From assembly GCA_029260215.1 (NCBI GenBank), contig JAJDDQ010000078.1, positions 64,001 to 128,000 on the forward strand: a DNA stretch of 64,000 nucleotides, written 5' to 3'. The position numbers were made by a program, and so were the translations under genes. The stretch comes from Phycisphaerae bacterium (GTDB lineage: Bacteria; Planctomycetota; Phycisphaerae; UBA1845). The notes under the pieces are model-generated. The model was not told the origin of the DNA. It was given only the letters and a program-made list of their open reading frames with translations, and searched no databases. This document shows, piece after piece, positions 46,554 to 55,127 of the stretch. Positions within the stretch are counted from its first letter, which is position 1, and each line of letters begins with the position of its first letter.

Positions 46554-47740
46554 TGCGACGCGACGCGGCTACGTGCTCCATCGAATCCGATCTGGACATG
46601 CTCAAGCGTGCCGGGCTTGATTCGGCTGCGAGGGTGCTTGCGCTTCAGGCGGCGGACACGGCTGCGTTGAGCCGATCCTCCGACACGTTCCCCGTTGAAT
46701 TGACCGACGACGACGGCGAAGCCCGTTGCGTTTTCGTCAAGCGGTATCGATACGATCGCTGGTCGCAGCGACTTCGACTGGCATTTCGCGGGACACTCCT
46801 CGGCGTCGGTCGGGCGCGGGCTGAGTTTGATTTTCTGAGCGAAATGCGTCGCCGAGGCGTCAGTGCGGTGTGCCCGCTTGTGACGGGTGAGCTTCGTATG
46901 CTCGGGTTCGTGCGCGGCGCGTTCCTTATCACACGCGGCGAGCCGGGTGTGGCGTCGCTGGACAACGTTGTATCGCAAGATTTCTTGACTGGCGAAAATC
47001 GCCGGCGACATCGGGTGCTGGCTATCGCGTTGGGCAAATCGATCGGAGCCATGCACCGTGCGGGCGTGCGTCATGGCGGGTTGTATTGGCGTAACATTCT
47101 GGTTCGCGATAATGGCGATTCCTTCGCGATTTCGTTCCTGGACCCGGATCGTCGCGGGAGGTTTTTCGACGGCTCTGTTTCCTTTGCGAGTGTCGAGAGC
47201 GACCTTGTTGAGTTCTTCGCATCGGCTGCCGCAGCCGGTGTTCGAGGCTACGCGCGACGATTCCTCAGCGCATACACCGACGCGTTTGGCCAATCGATGG
47301 ACGTGCGACAATTGACGCGCGCGTTGGTTCGCAAATCGCAAAGTCAGATCGCGTCCGAGTGTCACCGGTTGGCCATCGCTCAGATCATCAGCCGAATACG
47401 TCGGGGATCGAGCGGCGACAATGCCGGGTCGATTGACGCTTTTCTCGATCAATTGTCGTCGTGCGCGTCCGGTTCCGACTCGGGCGCTTGCGGGCGGCGT
47501 GTCATTCGATTTGAATTCGAGGATACCGAGCCAACTTTGGTCGTTTTTGAAAACGGGCGGTATGCTGTCTCGAAGGAATTGACGAGCCATGCGGACCTGA
47601 CTGTGTCGGTTGATCCGGCTGTCTGGCTTGCCGTCGTCAACGCCCAGCCTGACGCGTTTGACCTCGTCCGGCGGCGTGGTATTCGCATTACCGGGAGCAC
47701 GCCGTTGTTGGCCAGGATGCTTCGGGACTTGTCCACTTAA
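46553..47740 (+). CDS. lipopolysaccharide-kinase-like domain fused to SCP2-like domain
   Basis: A 395-residue cytoplasmic protein. Residues about 40-250 resemble the KdkA/WaaP/InaA LPS-kinase group: CVFVKRYRYDRW (Lys-containing strand), a basic segment, HGGLYWRNILV and SFLDPDRRGRF. The HxD aspartate of true kinases is Gly here (HGGLYWRN), so catalysis is doubtful. The C-terminal 90 residues (RFEFEDTEPTLVVFENGRYA, SVDPAVWLAVVNAQPDA, RRGIRITG) resemble an SCP2 sterol-binding domain, which binds lipid. The start at 46553 overlaps the DUF547 stop by one base. A role in envelope lipid handling is inferred; fold assignments are by motif only. Confidence 0.72.
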   Translation: MRRDAATCSIESDLDMLKRAGLDSAARVLALQAADTAALSRSSDTFPVELTDDDGEARCVFVKRYRYDRWSQRLRLAFRGTLLGVGRARAEFDFLSEMRRRGVSAVCPLVTGELRMLGFVRGAFLITRGEPGVASLDNVVSQDFLTGENRRRHRVLAIALGKSIGAMHRAGVRHGGLYWRNILVRDNGDSFAISFLDPDRRGRFFDGSVSFASVESDLVEFFASAAAAGVRGYARRFLSAYTDAFGQSMDVRQLTRALVRKSQSQIASECHRLAIAQIISRIRRGSSGDNAGSIDAFLDQLSSCASGSDSGACGRRVIRFEFEDTEPTLVVFENGRYAVSKELTSHADLTVSVDPAVWLAVVNAQPDAFDLVRRRGIRITGSTPLLARMLRDLST

Positions 47741-47764
47741 TTACCCAATGAATCGAGCCTCAAG

Positions 47765-49045
47765 ATGAAAGTGTTGATTGTCGGTGGCGGCGGACGCGAG
47801 CACGCTCTGGTGAAAGCGGTCGCGCGAAGTGCGCATCATCCGGAGATACTGTGCGCGCCCGGCAACGGTGGTACCGAGATGCTGGCTGAAAACGTAGCTG
47901 TCGCCGCCGAGGACGTCGAAGGCCTGTGCAAACTTGCACGCGACCGTGCGATCGACCTAACCGTCGTCGGACCGGAAGTGCCGTTGTGCGCCGGCATCGT
48001 TGACCGTTTTGAAGCATCGGGCCTGCGTATCTTCGGGCCGTCGCGCTCGGCTGCCAGACTCGAAGGCGACAAAGCCTACGCGAAGAAACTGCTGGCGGAA
48101 GCGCGGATACCCACGGCGATTGGCCGAAGTTTCGATCGCTACGAATATGCACGCGAGTACATTGCGACGCGCGACTCGGCTCAGGTCGTCAAAGCGGCGG
48201 GGCTTGCGGCGGGCAAGGGTGTTGTTGTGTGCGACGACCCATCCGATGCGTTGATCGAGGCTGAACGCATGATGGTCGAGGGCAAGTTCGGTGAGGCAGG
48301 CCGGTGCATCGTGGTCGAGGAGAAGCTTGAGGGCGAGGAGCTTTCGATTCACGCGATCATCGACGGGCGAAGCGTCTACGTGCTGGACGCTTCGCAGGAT
48401 CACAAGCGGCTGTGGGATGGCGACACCGGCTCCAACACGGGCGGCATGGGCGCGTACAGTCCGGCTCCTCGGGCCGACGCTGCGGTCATGTCTATGGTTG
48501 AATCCGAAGTGCTCGTGCCCATTCTGGACTGCCTGCACCGGCACGATGTGGACTATCGAGGCGTTCTTTATTGCGGACTGATGATTACCCATGCGGGTCC
48601 GAAGGTGCTCGAGTTCAACTGCCGATTCGGTGACCCCGAGTCGCAGGTACTGCTGCCGCGACTGAAGACGGATTTCGTCGATATTGCCCAGGCTTGCATT
48701 GACGGCAAGCTCGACGGATGCGAGATCGAGTGGGATCCTCGGCCGGCGGTTTGCGTCGTGCTGGCGTCGGGGGGGTATCCCGGTACCTGCGAAGTCGGCA
48801 AGCCCATCGAGGGAATTATCGAGGCGGGGGCGCTTGAAAACGTGACCATCCAGCACGCCGGAACGCTCCGTGAGCATGATGGATGGGTGACCGACGGCGG
48901 GCGCGTGCTAAGCGTCACCGCGCTGGGCGATACGCTCGCCCAGGCACACGATCGCGCCTACGAAGCCGTTAAACTCATCTCATTCGAAGGTATGCAGTAT
49001 CGCACCGACATTGCACACCGCGCTTTGGGGTCCAACGTTTCCTGA
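47765..49045 (+). CDS. purD: phosphoribosylamine-glycine ligase
   Basis: PurD joins glycine to phosphoribosylamine with ATP, the second step of purine synthesis. The 426-residue ATP-grasp protein begins with LIVGGGGREHAL. It has VVGPEVPLCAGI, GPSRSAARLEGDKAYAK, VVKAAGLAAGKGV, LEGEELSIHAI, SQDHKRLWDGDTGSNTGGMG (GAR synthetase signature), EFNCRFGDPESQ and ASGGYPG. It is complete and the ATG at 47765 lies 24 bases after the preceding gene. No other pur genes are near. Confidence 0.97.
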   Translation: MKVLIVGGGGREHALVKAVARSAHHPEILCAPGNGGTEMLAENVAVAAEDVEGLCKLARDRAIDLTVVGPEVPLCAGIVDRFEASGLRIFGPSRSAARLEGDKAYAKKLLAEARIPTAIGRSFDRYEYAREYIATRDSAQVVKAAGLAAGKGVVVCDDPSDALIEAERMMVEGKFGEAGRCIVVEEKLEGEELSIHAIIDGRSVYVLDASQDHKRLWDGDTGSNTGGMGAYSPAPRADAAVMSMVESEVLVPILDCLHRHDVDYRGVLYCGLMITHAGPKVLEFNCRFGDPESQVLLPRLKTDFVDIAQACIDGKLDGCEIEWDPRPAVCVVLASGGYPGTCEVGKPIEGIIEAGALENVTIQHAGTLREHDGWVTDGGRVLSVTALGDTLAQAHDRAYEAVKLISFEGMQYRTDIAHRALGSNVS

Positions 49046-49861
49046 TTATTGCTTCAGGTACACATCGTAGCGTGCGATTTTGCCTGAGAACGACAACTGC
49101 GGATTCGGCGCGAGCGGTGCGGCGTGGCGGGCGCGCTTGACGACCACGCGCTTGCGCGCCGCCCCAAAGGCCGCCTCGAACAGCGCTTGTGCATCGTGGT
49201 CTGCCCCGACGAGTTCCCGGATCACGCGCATCTCCTTCTTGACCAATGCGGTGGCGGTCTCGTTTACGGCGAACATCGGATCGAGATAGACGACGTCGGG
49301 ATTCGCTGGAGATGCAGTGTCGCGCAGGATCGCAGCGGAATCGCCAAGTCGCAGCGAGAGGCAATCCCGGATGACGGATTCCAGCCGCGGAACCGTTGCA
49401 GCCCGCGTCAAACCGTCTCGCAATAGCTCAGCCACAATTGCGTTTCGTTCGATGGCCACCACGTTGCAGCCCAGGCATGCGAGTCGAAATGCATCACGAC
49501 CGAGGCCGGCCGTCGCATCGACCACGCTCGGGCAGTCCGCACCGATTCCGATTGCTTTGGCCAACGGTTGCCCCTTGTGACCGATGCTCCCCGCGTGCCA
49601 CACGCCGGCACTACCCAGAAAATCGACGTAAATCGCACCGGGTGCGTTGTCCGCCGTCAATCGAAGCTCTAAGCGTTCGGGTGTTTTGACGAGCGCGAGT
49701 TCGAATTGCGCGTCAACTTCTTGCAAGAAGGGCAGTTTGAGACGGTCGGCCAGCTTACGTGCTGCGACTTCCACCTTGGCGAGCGGCTCAGCCGTGACCG
49801 CCACTCGGGCCGGCGAGTTCGGTTGCGGTGTTGGATTGTCTTCGGGTGTTGGGTACGACAC
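49046..49861 (-). CDS. rsmJ: 16S rRNA (guanine1516-N2)-methyltransferase
   Basis: A 271-residue class I SAM-dependent methyltransferase of the RsmJ/YhiQ family, which methylates G1516 of 16S rRNA. VDATAGLGRDAFRLACLGCNV is the SAM-binding motif I with the family's NATAGLGxDAF form. VVAIERN forms motif II, and DVVYLDPMF the catalytic DPMF motif. The C-terminus has KRVVVKRARHAAP. The GTG at 49861 is the only plausible start after the upstream gene ends (49915). The gene runs back to back with purD, with adjacent stop codons. The spacing to parA suggests co-transcription. Confidence 0.9.
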   Translation of the reverse strand: MSYPTPEDNPTPQPNSPARVAVTAEPLAKVEVAARKLADRLKLPFLQEVDAQFELALVKTPERLELRLTADNAPGAIYVDFLGSAGVWHAGSIGHKGQPLAKAIGIGADCPSVVDATAGLGRDAFRLACLGCNVVAIERNAIVAELLRDGLTRAATVPRLESVIRDCLSLRLGDSAAILRDTASPANPDVVYLDPMFAVNETATALVKKEMRVIRELVGADHDAQALFEAAFGAARKRVVVKRARHAAPLAPNPQLSFSGKIARYDVYLKQ

Positions 49862-49914
49862 GCGAAGCCAGCATACCCCACCCGAAGCCGATTCGCACGC
49901 GAGCGACGACGATT

Positions 49915-51171
49915 CTAGGCTACCTCGACGACGGAGCTGATCTCGCCTTCCTCGTTCGATTCGACCTGCGGATTGTCGCGGTCGTAGCTCCAACGCCCGT
50001 CGATGACGAAGCGATAGCGGTATCGGCCTCGGGGGAGTGCGAGCTTGGTTTCGAACACGCCGTTGTTGTCGATTCGTTGCAGCGGCGTCTGGTTCGGTGT
50101 CCAGTCGTTGAAGTCGCCAGCCACAAGCACCTCGCGGGCCGATGGACAAAGCGTGCGAAACACGATTCCGTCTTCCATCTGACGCACGCCGTAGATGGCG
50201 GCGAGTTTTTCGTCGATTCGGCGATGATTCCGGTCGTCGGCTTGTGCAGCATTCGCGGGCTGTTTCGTTTCCGGCACGGCTACCGGCGGCGGTGTCAGTG
50301 GCACGCCGTTTTTCAGAAGCGGCGTTGAGGTTGCGAGCAATCGGGCTGCATCGGCGGCGAGTCGCGACGAGTAGGATTCCACGATGGCATCGCGATCGAG
50401 CGTCAGGCGATCCTCGTGCAGAAGCTCGGTCGCGAGACTCTGGAAATCCTTAGCCCCCGTACTGCCAGGGGCGAATTCAGTGATCGGCTGACCGCAGCAT
50501 GCCCCCTCTTTCAACTTGGTGTTGAAGTTAATCACCGCATTCAGAAGTACGCCGTCAAATTGTTTGCGCAATTCCGCCAGAATCTCACGGCCCAGCTTCG
50601 TGCGCACGTCGTATTGGTTGGCCACCGCACGCACGTCGATTGTCTTTTCAAACGATTGCGCGAGCGCTCGGACACGCTTAATCTGACTTTCCAACTCCCG
50701 CAACGAGAAGTAGCCCGTCTCGACCGGGATAAGAACCTGATCGGCTGCGTACACCGCGTTGGCGAAGAGTGCGCCCGGCGACGACGGGCAGTCGATGATG
50801 CAGCAATCGTAGCGATGACCACACGTCGAGAGCGCCTCAGCCAGACTCTTGCGGCTGAACCGGCTCGCGTCCATGACGTCCATTTCCGCCAGATTGGGCG
50901 AGGACGGAGCAAGGTCGAAACCGGGAAAGACCTGCCAGGTGATTTGGCCCATGTCCACGTTTTCAGCGTTGTTTTCGGCGACGAGGCAGGCGCGAATCGT
51001 TTGCCTGACCGCGTCTACGGGTAGGGCTGTCCCAACAGCGCAATGACCCATCGGGTCCATATCCACCGCCAGCACCCGTCGGCCTTGCTTGGCCAATGTG
51101 GCGGAAAGATTGATGGCTACGGTTGTTTTACCGACGCCGCCCTTTTGACTGACTATCGCGATGGTACGCAT
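49915..51171 (-). CDS. ParA-family ATPase fused to glycogen-binding-like (CBM48/AMPK-beta) domain
   Basis: A 418-residue protein. Residues 1-270 are a ParA/Soj ATPase: KGGVGKTT (deviant Walker A, 10-17), VDMDPMGH, a CIIDCPSSPG switch and a PVETGYFSLRELES loop. A linker (about 275-335) leads to a C-terminal domain: GIVFRTLCPSAREVLVAGDF, NDWTPNQTPLQ and YRYRFVIDGRWSYDRDNP. This is a close match to the glycogen-binding/isoamylase N-terminal fold, including conserved tryptophans and the VDGxW-type loop. A ParB gene and parS-like sites were not seen nearby, so this is probably not chromosome partitioning. AAGGA precedes the ATG at 51171. A plausible role is positioning of glycogen granules or another carbohydrate-linked cargo; this is inference. 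Confidence 0.85.
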   Translation of the reverse strand: MRTIAIVSQKGGVGKTTVAINLSATLAKQGRRVLAVDMDPMGHCAVGTALPVDAVRQTIRACLVAENNAENVDMGQITWQVFPGFDLAPSSPNLAEMDVMDASRFSRKSLAEALSTCGHRYDCCIIDCPSSPGALFANAVYAADQVLIPVETGYFSLRELESQIKRVRALAQSFEKTIDVRAVANQYDVRTKLGREILAELRKQFDGVLLNAVINFNTKLKEGACCGQPITEFAPGSTGAKDFQSLATELLHEDRLTLDRDAIVESYSSRLAADAARLLATSTPLLKNGVPLTPPPVAVPETKQPANAAQADDRNHRRIDEKLAAIYGVRQMEDGIVFRTLCPSAREVLVAGDFNDWTPNQTPLQRIDNNGVFETKLALPRGRYRYRFVIDGRWSYDRDNPQVESNEEGEISSVVEVA

Positions 51172-51396
51172 GAATTCGGTCCTTCACTTGCTGACGCCCG
51201 CCGGCTGGTCCCAAGCCCGGGCAACTTCCCGAGAACCCTGTCCCCGAGGCTTCCAATCGCCGGATGTATCGACCTATCAATGCTGAAATCTTCAATGGAA
51301 GGGAGAGGGCGTCGAAACTACCGGCGAAAAGGCGTGCGTAGGGTGCGGGAAGCACATCGGACCTCTCAACGCAATCGTCCTGTCGCCCTTTCAACT

Positions 51397-51438
51397 GATG
51401 GATAGGGTGACACACCTTGAAGGCCCACCCTATCCATC
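51397..51438 (-). terminator. perfect 13-bp inverted repeat between parA and lipoprotein gene
   Basis: GATGGATAGGGTG (51397-51409) pairs with CACCCTATCCATC (51426-51438) across 16 bases, about 20 bases after the lipoprotein stop codon on the minus strand. It has no long T-run, so it may be a terminator, an mRNA-stabilising hairpin or a protein-binding site. Confidence 0.55.
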
Positions 51439-51458
51439 GTTTGGCGCGTGTCGGAACA

Positions 51459-52586
51459 CTATCGGAGGTATCCTTTCAGGCGCTTTGCGACCAGGTGCCC
51501 GCAATCGTCAAGGGTCTTGGGGTCTATGCACTGGAAATCACCGTGATGATCGTTCTGGAAATCGACGATCACCCATTCGCCGGAGCGATCGCAAACAACA
51601 AAATGCACAGCCCACGCGCGCCCACCATGCATGATGTAGTCAGCCAGAAGCACATAGTCAGCCTCGGGCGGGTTCCGCCTTAAGTGGTCTTGAAACGCGC
51701 GGGCCAGATCCCAAAGAAGTTTCTGCTCATTGCGCACAGATTCAATCGTCACGCGCAGCGGTGAGTCCACATCGCTCGCCTCACACACCCTCTTCTCGCT
51801 CAGCAGTTTCGCGAGGTGTGCCGCGTCGTGCTTTCCAACCTCGTCGTCGGCCAGCCGAACGGGGAAGACCGCCAACCTCACCTTTCTGCCGGCTTCCTTC
51901 ATGACTGCCCTTCGCCGCTCCATGGCAGCCCGCTCCGCCTTGCCGGGTGCTGGCGCATCTCTTGCGAACATCCGGGCGATTTCTCCTTGGCCGCTTTCGT
52001 CCCGCGCTGACTTGGGTATACCCAACCGCGACCGCATCCGCTCCGCGAGAAAGTGGCAACAGATCATCGGATCGCTGGGCATGTCGCGCTCGAAATCTCG
52101 ATCGGCTTGTGTCTGACGATCAACCCAAACGCTTCGCCCGCTCTTGTCCACGATGATGCCTCGAATCTCCGTCGGCCCCGTTTGGGGGTTGCCGACGAAC
52201 TCCGCATAGAGTGCGTAGTCCGTCTCGATTGGATTCTCGCGAATGAACTCGCCGAACAACTCCGTAGCTTGGTCAAACGTAGCCTCCTTCGGCAGGCGAA
52301 ATTCGGTGTTTGTCAACCTGAGGTTGGCCATGCCCGCTTTTTCCAACAGCAGCGCCATGACGCTTGCAACGTCTCTATTGAAAGACGCGTCGTCGCCCAC
52401 CGCAACGGGAAAAACAGTCAGTGATGCCTGCGTTCCTTTCGCCCGCATGACTTCGAATCGCTTCAATTGTTCGGGCGGCACTTGCTTGTTGCCTCCGCTC
52501 GTCTGACACCCCGGCACCAATGCGCCGACAGCCAGTCCCACCGTCAACACCGCAAACGTCGTGTGGTTGAGCTCTTGAATTCTCAT
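51459..52586 (-). CDS. lipoprotein with internal duplication, TetR-regulated
   Basis: A 375-residue putative lipoprotein: TFAVLTVGLAVGALVPGC carries a lipobox-like end. Two homologous halves are visible. LTVFPVAVGDD (about 56) and LAVFPVRLADD (about 238) start them, both with a long helix after. ETDYALYAEFVGNPQTG-x-IRGIIVDKSGRSVWVD and EADYVLLADYIMHGGRA-x-VHFVVCDRSGEWVIVD close them. It has no recognised family. AAGGAG precedes ATG 52586. The 18-bp operator shared with the two upstream genes overlaps its promoter. It is the last gene of the TetR cluster. Confidence 0.75.
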   Translation of the reverse strand: MRIQELNHTTFAVLTVGLAVGALVPGCQTSGGNKQVPPEQLKRFEVMRAKGTQASLTVFPVAVGDDASFNRDVASVMALLLEKAGMANLRLTNTEFRLPKEATFDQATELFGEFIRENPIETDYALYAEFVGNPQTGPTEIRGIIVDKSGRSVWVDRQTQADRDFERDMPSDPMICCHFLAERMRSRLGIPKSARDESGQGEIARMFARDAPAPGKAERAAMERRRAVMKEAGRKVRLAVFPVRLADDEVGKHDAAHLAKLLSEKRVCEASDVDSPLRVTIESVRNEQKLLWDLARAFQDHLRRNPPEADYVLLADYIMHGGRAWAVHFVVCDRSGEWVIVDFQNDHHGDFQCIDPKTLDDCGHLVAKRLKGYLR

Positions 52587-52623
52587 GACATTCTCCTTGA
52601 AAACTTACGCTGCGGATTCTATA

Positions 52624-52641
52624 TGTAAGTTTATACTTACA
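52624..52641 (-). promoter_or_regulatory. TetR operator, lipoprotein gene
   Basis: TGTAAGTTTATACTTACA is a perfect palindrome with half-sites TGTAAGT/ACTTACA, 38 bases before the ATG. It matches the operators at 54469 and 55128 in length and sequence and overlaps a plausible promoter, so it should give repression. Confidence 0.75.
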
Positions 52642-52734
52642 ATCACGACAAATAATCTTTTGATTCGTTCTGACCGTCCCGAAACAATCGACCGGGGTCG
52701 GCCATCAGCCGAATTCTCCAACTGGGGAGCGCCC

Positions 52735-54432
52735 TTACCGGGCGATCAGCAACGTCACCTGATGGGGCTCGGTTCCCGGCGGCCGTCGCCGGCCCCCGTG
52801 AATATCTCGTAGCGTGAATGGATGATGCATGAGGATGTCCTGCTTGCCGTCTCTGTTGAGGTCCACCAGCCAAACATATTCCTCGTCGTTGGGCACGACG
52901 ACCGGCACGTCCTGGGGCCGCCGGGCGAACAGGTCCGACCCCTGCACGCCGACGATGACGTCCACACCGTTGGGAGTGTTTTTTCCGATGAGCAGGTCCG
53001 AGCGGCCGTTGCCGGTCACATCTCCGACGAGCATGAGCATGTTGAACGCGCGCAGCCAGCTTTTCTGTGTCCTTCGACTCTCGTGCTTCCCCCCTCGAAG
53101 CACGATGTCCAGTGGCACCGACCCCGGCTCGCGATGGCTGGGGATACCGTCTAACGCGATTATGCGGATGGCGTTGGGTGTGACGGGATAGCGGCCCCCT
53201 TCCATGAGGTAGAACTCGAGACCCAACAAAACGTCATCGCCCATAAACCCCTTCATGTTCTTCCAGAGGCTGCGCTTGAGAAAGTAAGGATCGATGGTTG
53301 TGAACATCACGTCGATGTGGCCGTCGGCATTAAGATCGTATCGATCCATCCTGAATTGGATTCGATCATTCGATCGGTAGGCGCGATCCTTCCTCAGTCG
53401 CATTCGATCGTTCGACCGGAAGGTGATGTCGACGTCACGCGCGAACACGGTGCCGCCATCGGGTGTGGGTTTGCCAAAATGAACCTCGTAAGCGGAACGC
53501 TTTCTGGAAATGTGCTTGCCCTCCAGCGAGAAAATCACCAGGTCGGCGATGCCGTCGCCGTTCATATCGGTCAACGAGTGCAATATCCTACCCGTCATGT
53601 CTCCCTGAGCGAGCGAGTAGAGATCGTCGGAATCGAATTCCACATCGCTCGTGAACAACTTGGCGCTCTCGGCGAACCGCCCGTTCTCGTCCTGGAAATG
53701 AATTGCGAAATGGTCCTCCATCCAGAACACCAGATCGCCGTGACCATCTTGATTGAAGTCCACCTCGTGGACCCGGCTCTGCGACCAGGGATCGTACCGA
53801 TATCCGTCGGCACCGTAGATTCCACTCATGTCGGTGGGACGGCCGATCTTCACCGGATCGGCGAACGCACCGTCGCTAGTCTGGATGAACACCGAGAAGC
53901 CATCGACGTCCGGCACCACCAGGTCGTCGCGACCGTCGTCATTCACGTCATGGGTGACGTCCACATGCGGGATCTCGCTCTTGCGAGGCCGGCCAAAGTC
54001 GGAAGTAACCGCCACCAGCTCGCGCTGCGTCGCCGATTTGGGGTCGAACCAGTTCAGGCGACCGCGCTCGTACGTGATCAGGCGGTCACGTCCGCCGATG
54101 TTGGCCACGTCGACGAACACCACTTCTGGACGAAGCGTGGCCTCGAGCACCGACAACCACGCGCCATCGTGGAACCCGTATATCCGCACGCGACGGTCGT
54201 CGTTCTCGTCCATATGCACCACGACGAGTTCCGCGAAATCGCCGCCAAGAAGAAACCCCGTCAAAACGGTCTGGCGTTCCGCGGAGCCGGTGACGACCTC
54301 GTACTTCTCGAAAGTGAATTTCGCCGGCGGTTCGGCCATGCCTCCCGATGGGAATGCGCCAACAATCAATAACACCACTCGCCCCACAATGAATGCCGTC
54401 AAGGGCATTTGGATGAAGCCTCGAACGTTCAT
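52735..54432 (-). CDS. exported FG-GAP/VCBS repeat protein, TetR-regulated
   Basis: A 565-residue protein with a weak signal peptide (MPLTAFIVGRVVLLIVGAF). It is rich in FG-GAP/VCBS Ca-binding blades: DVTHDVNDDGRDDLVV, VDFNQDGHGDLVFW, LTDMNGDGIADLVIF, DLNADGHIDVMFT, DVTGNGRSDLLIG and VDLNRDGKQDILM. These form an integrin-like propeller. An extra tandem repeat (RSNDRMRLRKDRAYRSNDRI) occurs near residue 360. The ATG at 54432 follows AAGGAGAAAGTC; the lipoprotein gene has a near-identical AAGGAGAATGTC, suggesting a shared origin of the leaders. The ligand is unknown. Confidence 0.8.
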   Translation of the reverse strand: MNVRGFIQMPLTAFIVGRVVLLIVGAFPSGGMAEPPAKFTFEKYEVVTGSAERQTVLTGFLLGGDFAELVVVHMDENDDRRVRIYGFHDGAWLSVLEATLRPEVVFVDVANIGGRDRLITYERGRLNWFDPKSATQRELVAVTSDFGRPRKSEIPHVDVTHDVNDDGRDDLVVPDVDGFSVFIQTSDGAFADPVKIGRPTDMSGIYGADGYRYDPWSQSRVHEVDFNQDGHGDLVFWMEDHFAIHFQDENGRFAESAKLFTSDVEFDSDDLYSLAQGDMTGRILHSLTDMNGDGIADLVIFSLEGKHISRKRSAYEVHFGKPTPDGGTVFARDVDITFRSNDRMRLRKDRAYRSNDRIQFRMDRYDLNADGHIDVMFTTIDPYFLKRSLWKNMKGFMGDDVLLGLEFYLMEGGRYPVTPNAIRIIALDGIPSHREPGSVPLDIVLRGGKHESRRTQKSWLRAFNMLMLVGDVTGNGRSDLLIGKNTPNGVDVIVGVQGSDLFARRPQDVPVVVPNDEEYVWLVDLNRDGKQDILMHHPFTLRDIHGGRRRPPGTEPHQVTLLIAR

Positions 54433-54468
54433 GACTTTCTCCTTGAAGACCCGTTCGGCCAACCTATG

Positions 54469-54486
54469 TGTAAGCAGTTACTTACA
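54469..54486 (-). promoter_or_regulatory. TetR operator, FG-GAP gene
   Basis: TGTAAGCAGTTACTTACA lies 37 bases before the ATG at 54432, overlapping its likely promoter, with one half-site mismatch relative to the perfect palindrome at 52624. It lies between the end of tetR and this gene. Confidence 0.75.
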
Positions 54487-54507
54487 TTTTCGGCAAATGA
54501 GAAATCC

Positions 54508-55101
54508 TCATCCGCCTTGTCCATCCAGCAAGAGCCGACCAGCGTCGCCGAATATTCTTTTTCGCCCTCGATTGGTAAACAAACCCAACTCGCGGCCGAT
54601 GTTCGCCAGGTTACCCAGACCTATGATGGCCCAAGCGGCTACCGTTTCGTCGGGCAACGCACTGTGTTCAGTACCGTTTCGGTGTGCGACAACCTGCTCG
54701 CGGATGAAGCGGTGAAATCGGCCGTACATCTTGCGCAGCGCCTCGCGAATCTCCGGCTCGTCCGTCTCGCTCAGGCCCGCGAAGATGATGCGCTGCAGGC
54801 CAGACTCGCCGTAGTGCTCAGCCTCATGCTCCAGCAGCCGAACAGCCGCACTGTTATGGTCGTCGGGTTCGCTGAGGATTCCCTGCCACGTGCCCGCAGC
54901 CTGCTCGTAGACATAGTCGATGGAGGCGACAAACATGGCTTTCTTGTTAGGCCAGAGGCGATAGAGAATGTTCTCGCGGACCTCGCATCGACGCGCCAGC
55001 TCAGCCGTGGTCGCCCGACGATAGCCTAACTCCGCGAACGCCCGCGCAACGATGGGCAGCAGTTTCTTGCGTTTCTCGTGGGCCTGGCTGGGTCTGGGCA
55101 T
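54508..55101 (-). CDS. TetR-family transcriptional regulator
   Basis: A 197-residue repressor. The N-terminal helix-turn-helix is in AFAELGYRRATTAELARRCE and ILYRLWPNKKAMF, the usual TetR pattern. The C-terminal half is a helical ligand/dimer domain (about 70-190). An operator like those upstream of the two following genes sits in its own promoter (55128-55145), so autorepression is likely. All three genes point the same way. The inducer is unknown. The ATG at 55101 was chosen. Confidence 0.92.
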   Translation of the reverse strand: MPRPSQAHEKRKKLLPIVARAFAELGYRRATTAELARRCEVRENILYRLWPNKKAMFVASIDYVYEQAAGTWQGILSEPDDHNSAAVRLLEHEAEHYGESGLQRIIFAGLSETDEPEIREALRKMYGRFHRFIREQVVAHRNGTEHSALPDETVAAWAIIGLGNLANIGRELGLFTNRGRKRIFGDAGRLLLDGQGG

Positions 55102-55127
55102 TTCGAATCTCGCGAAGATTCACTATT

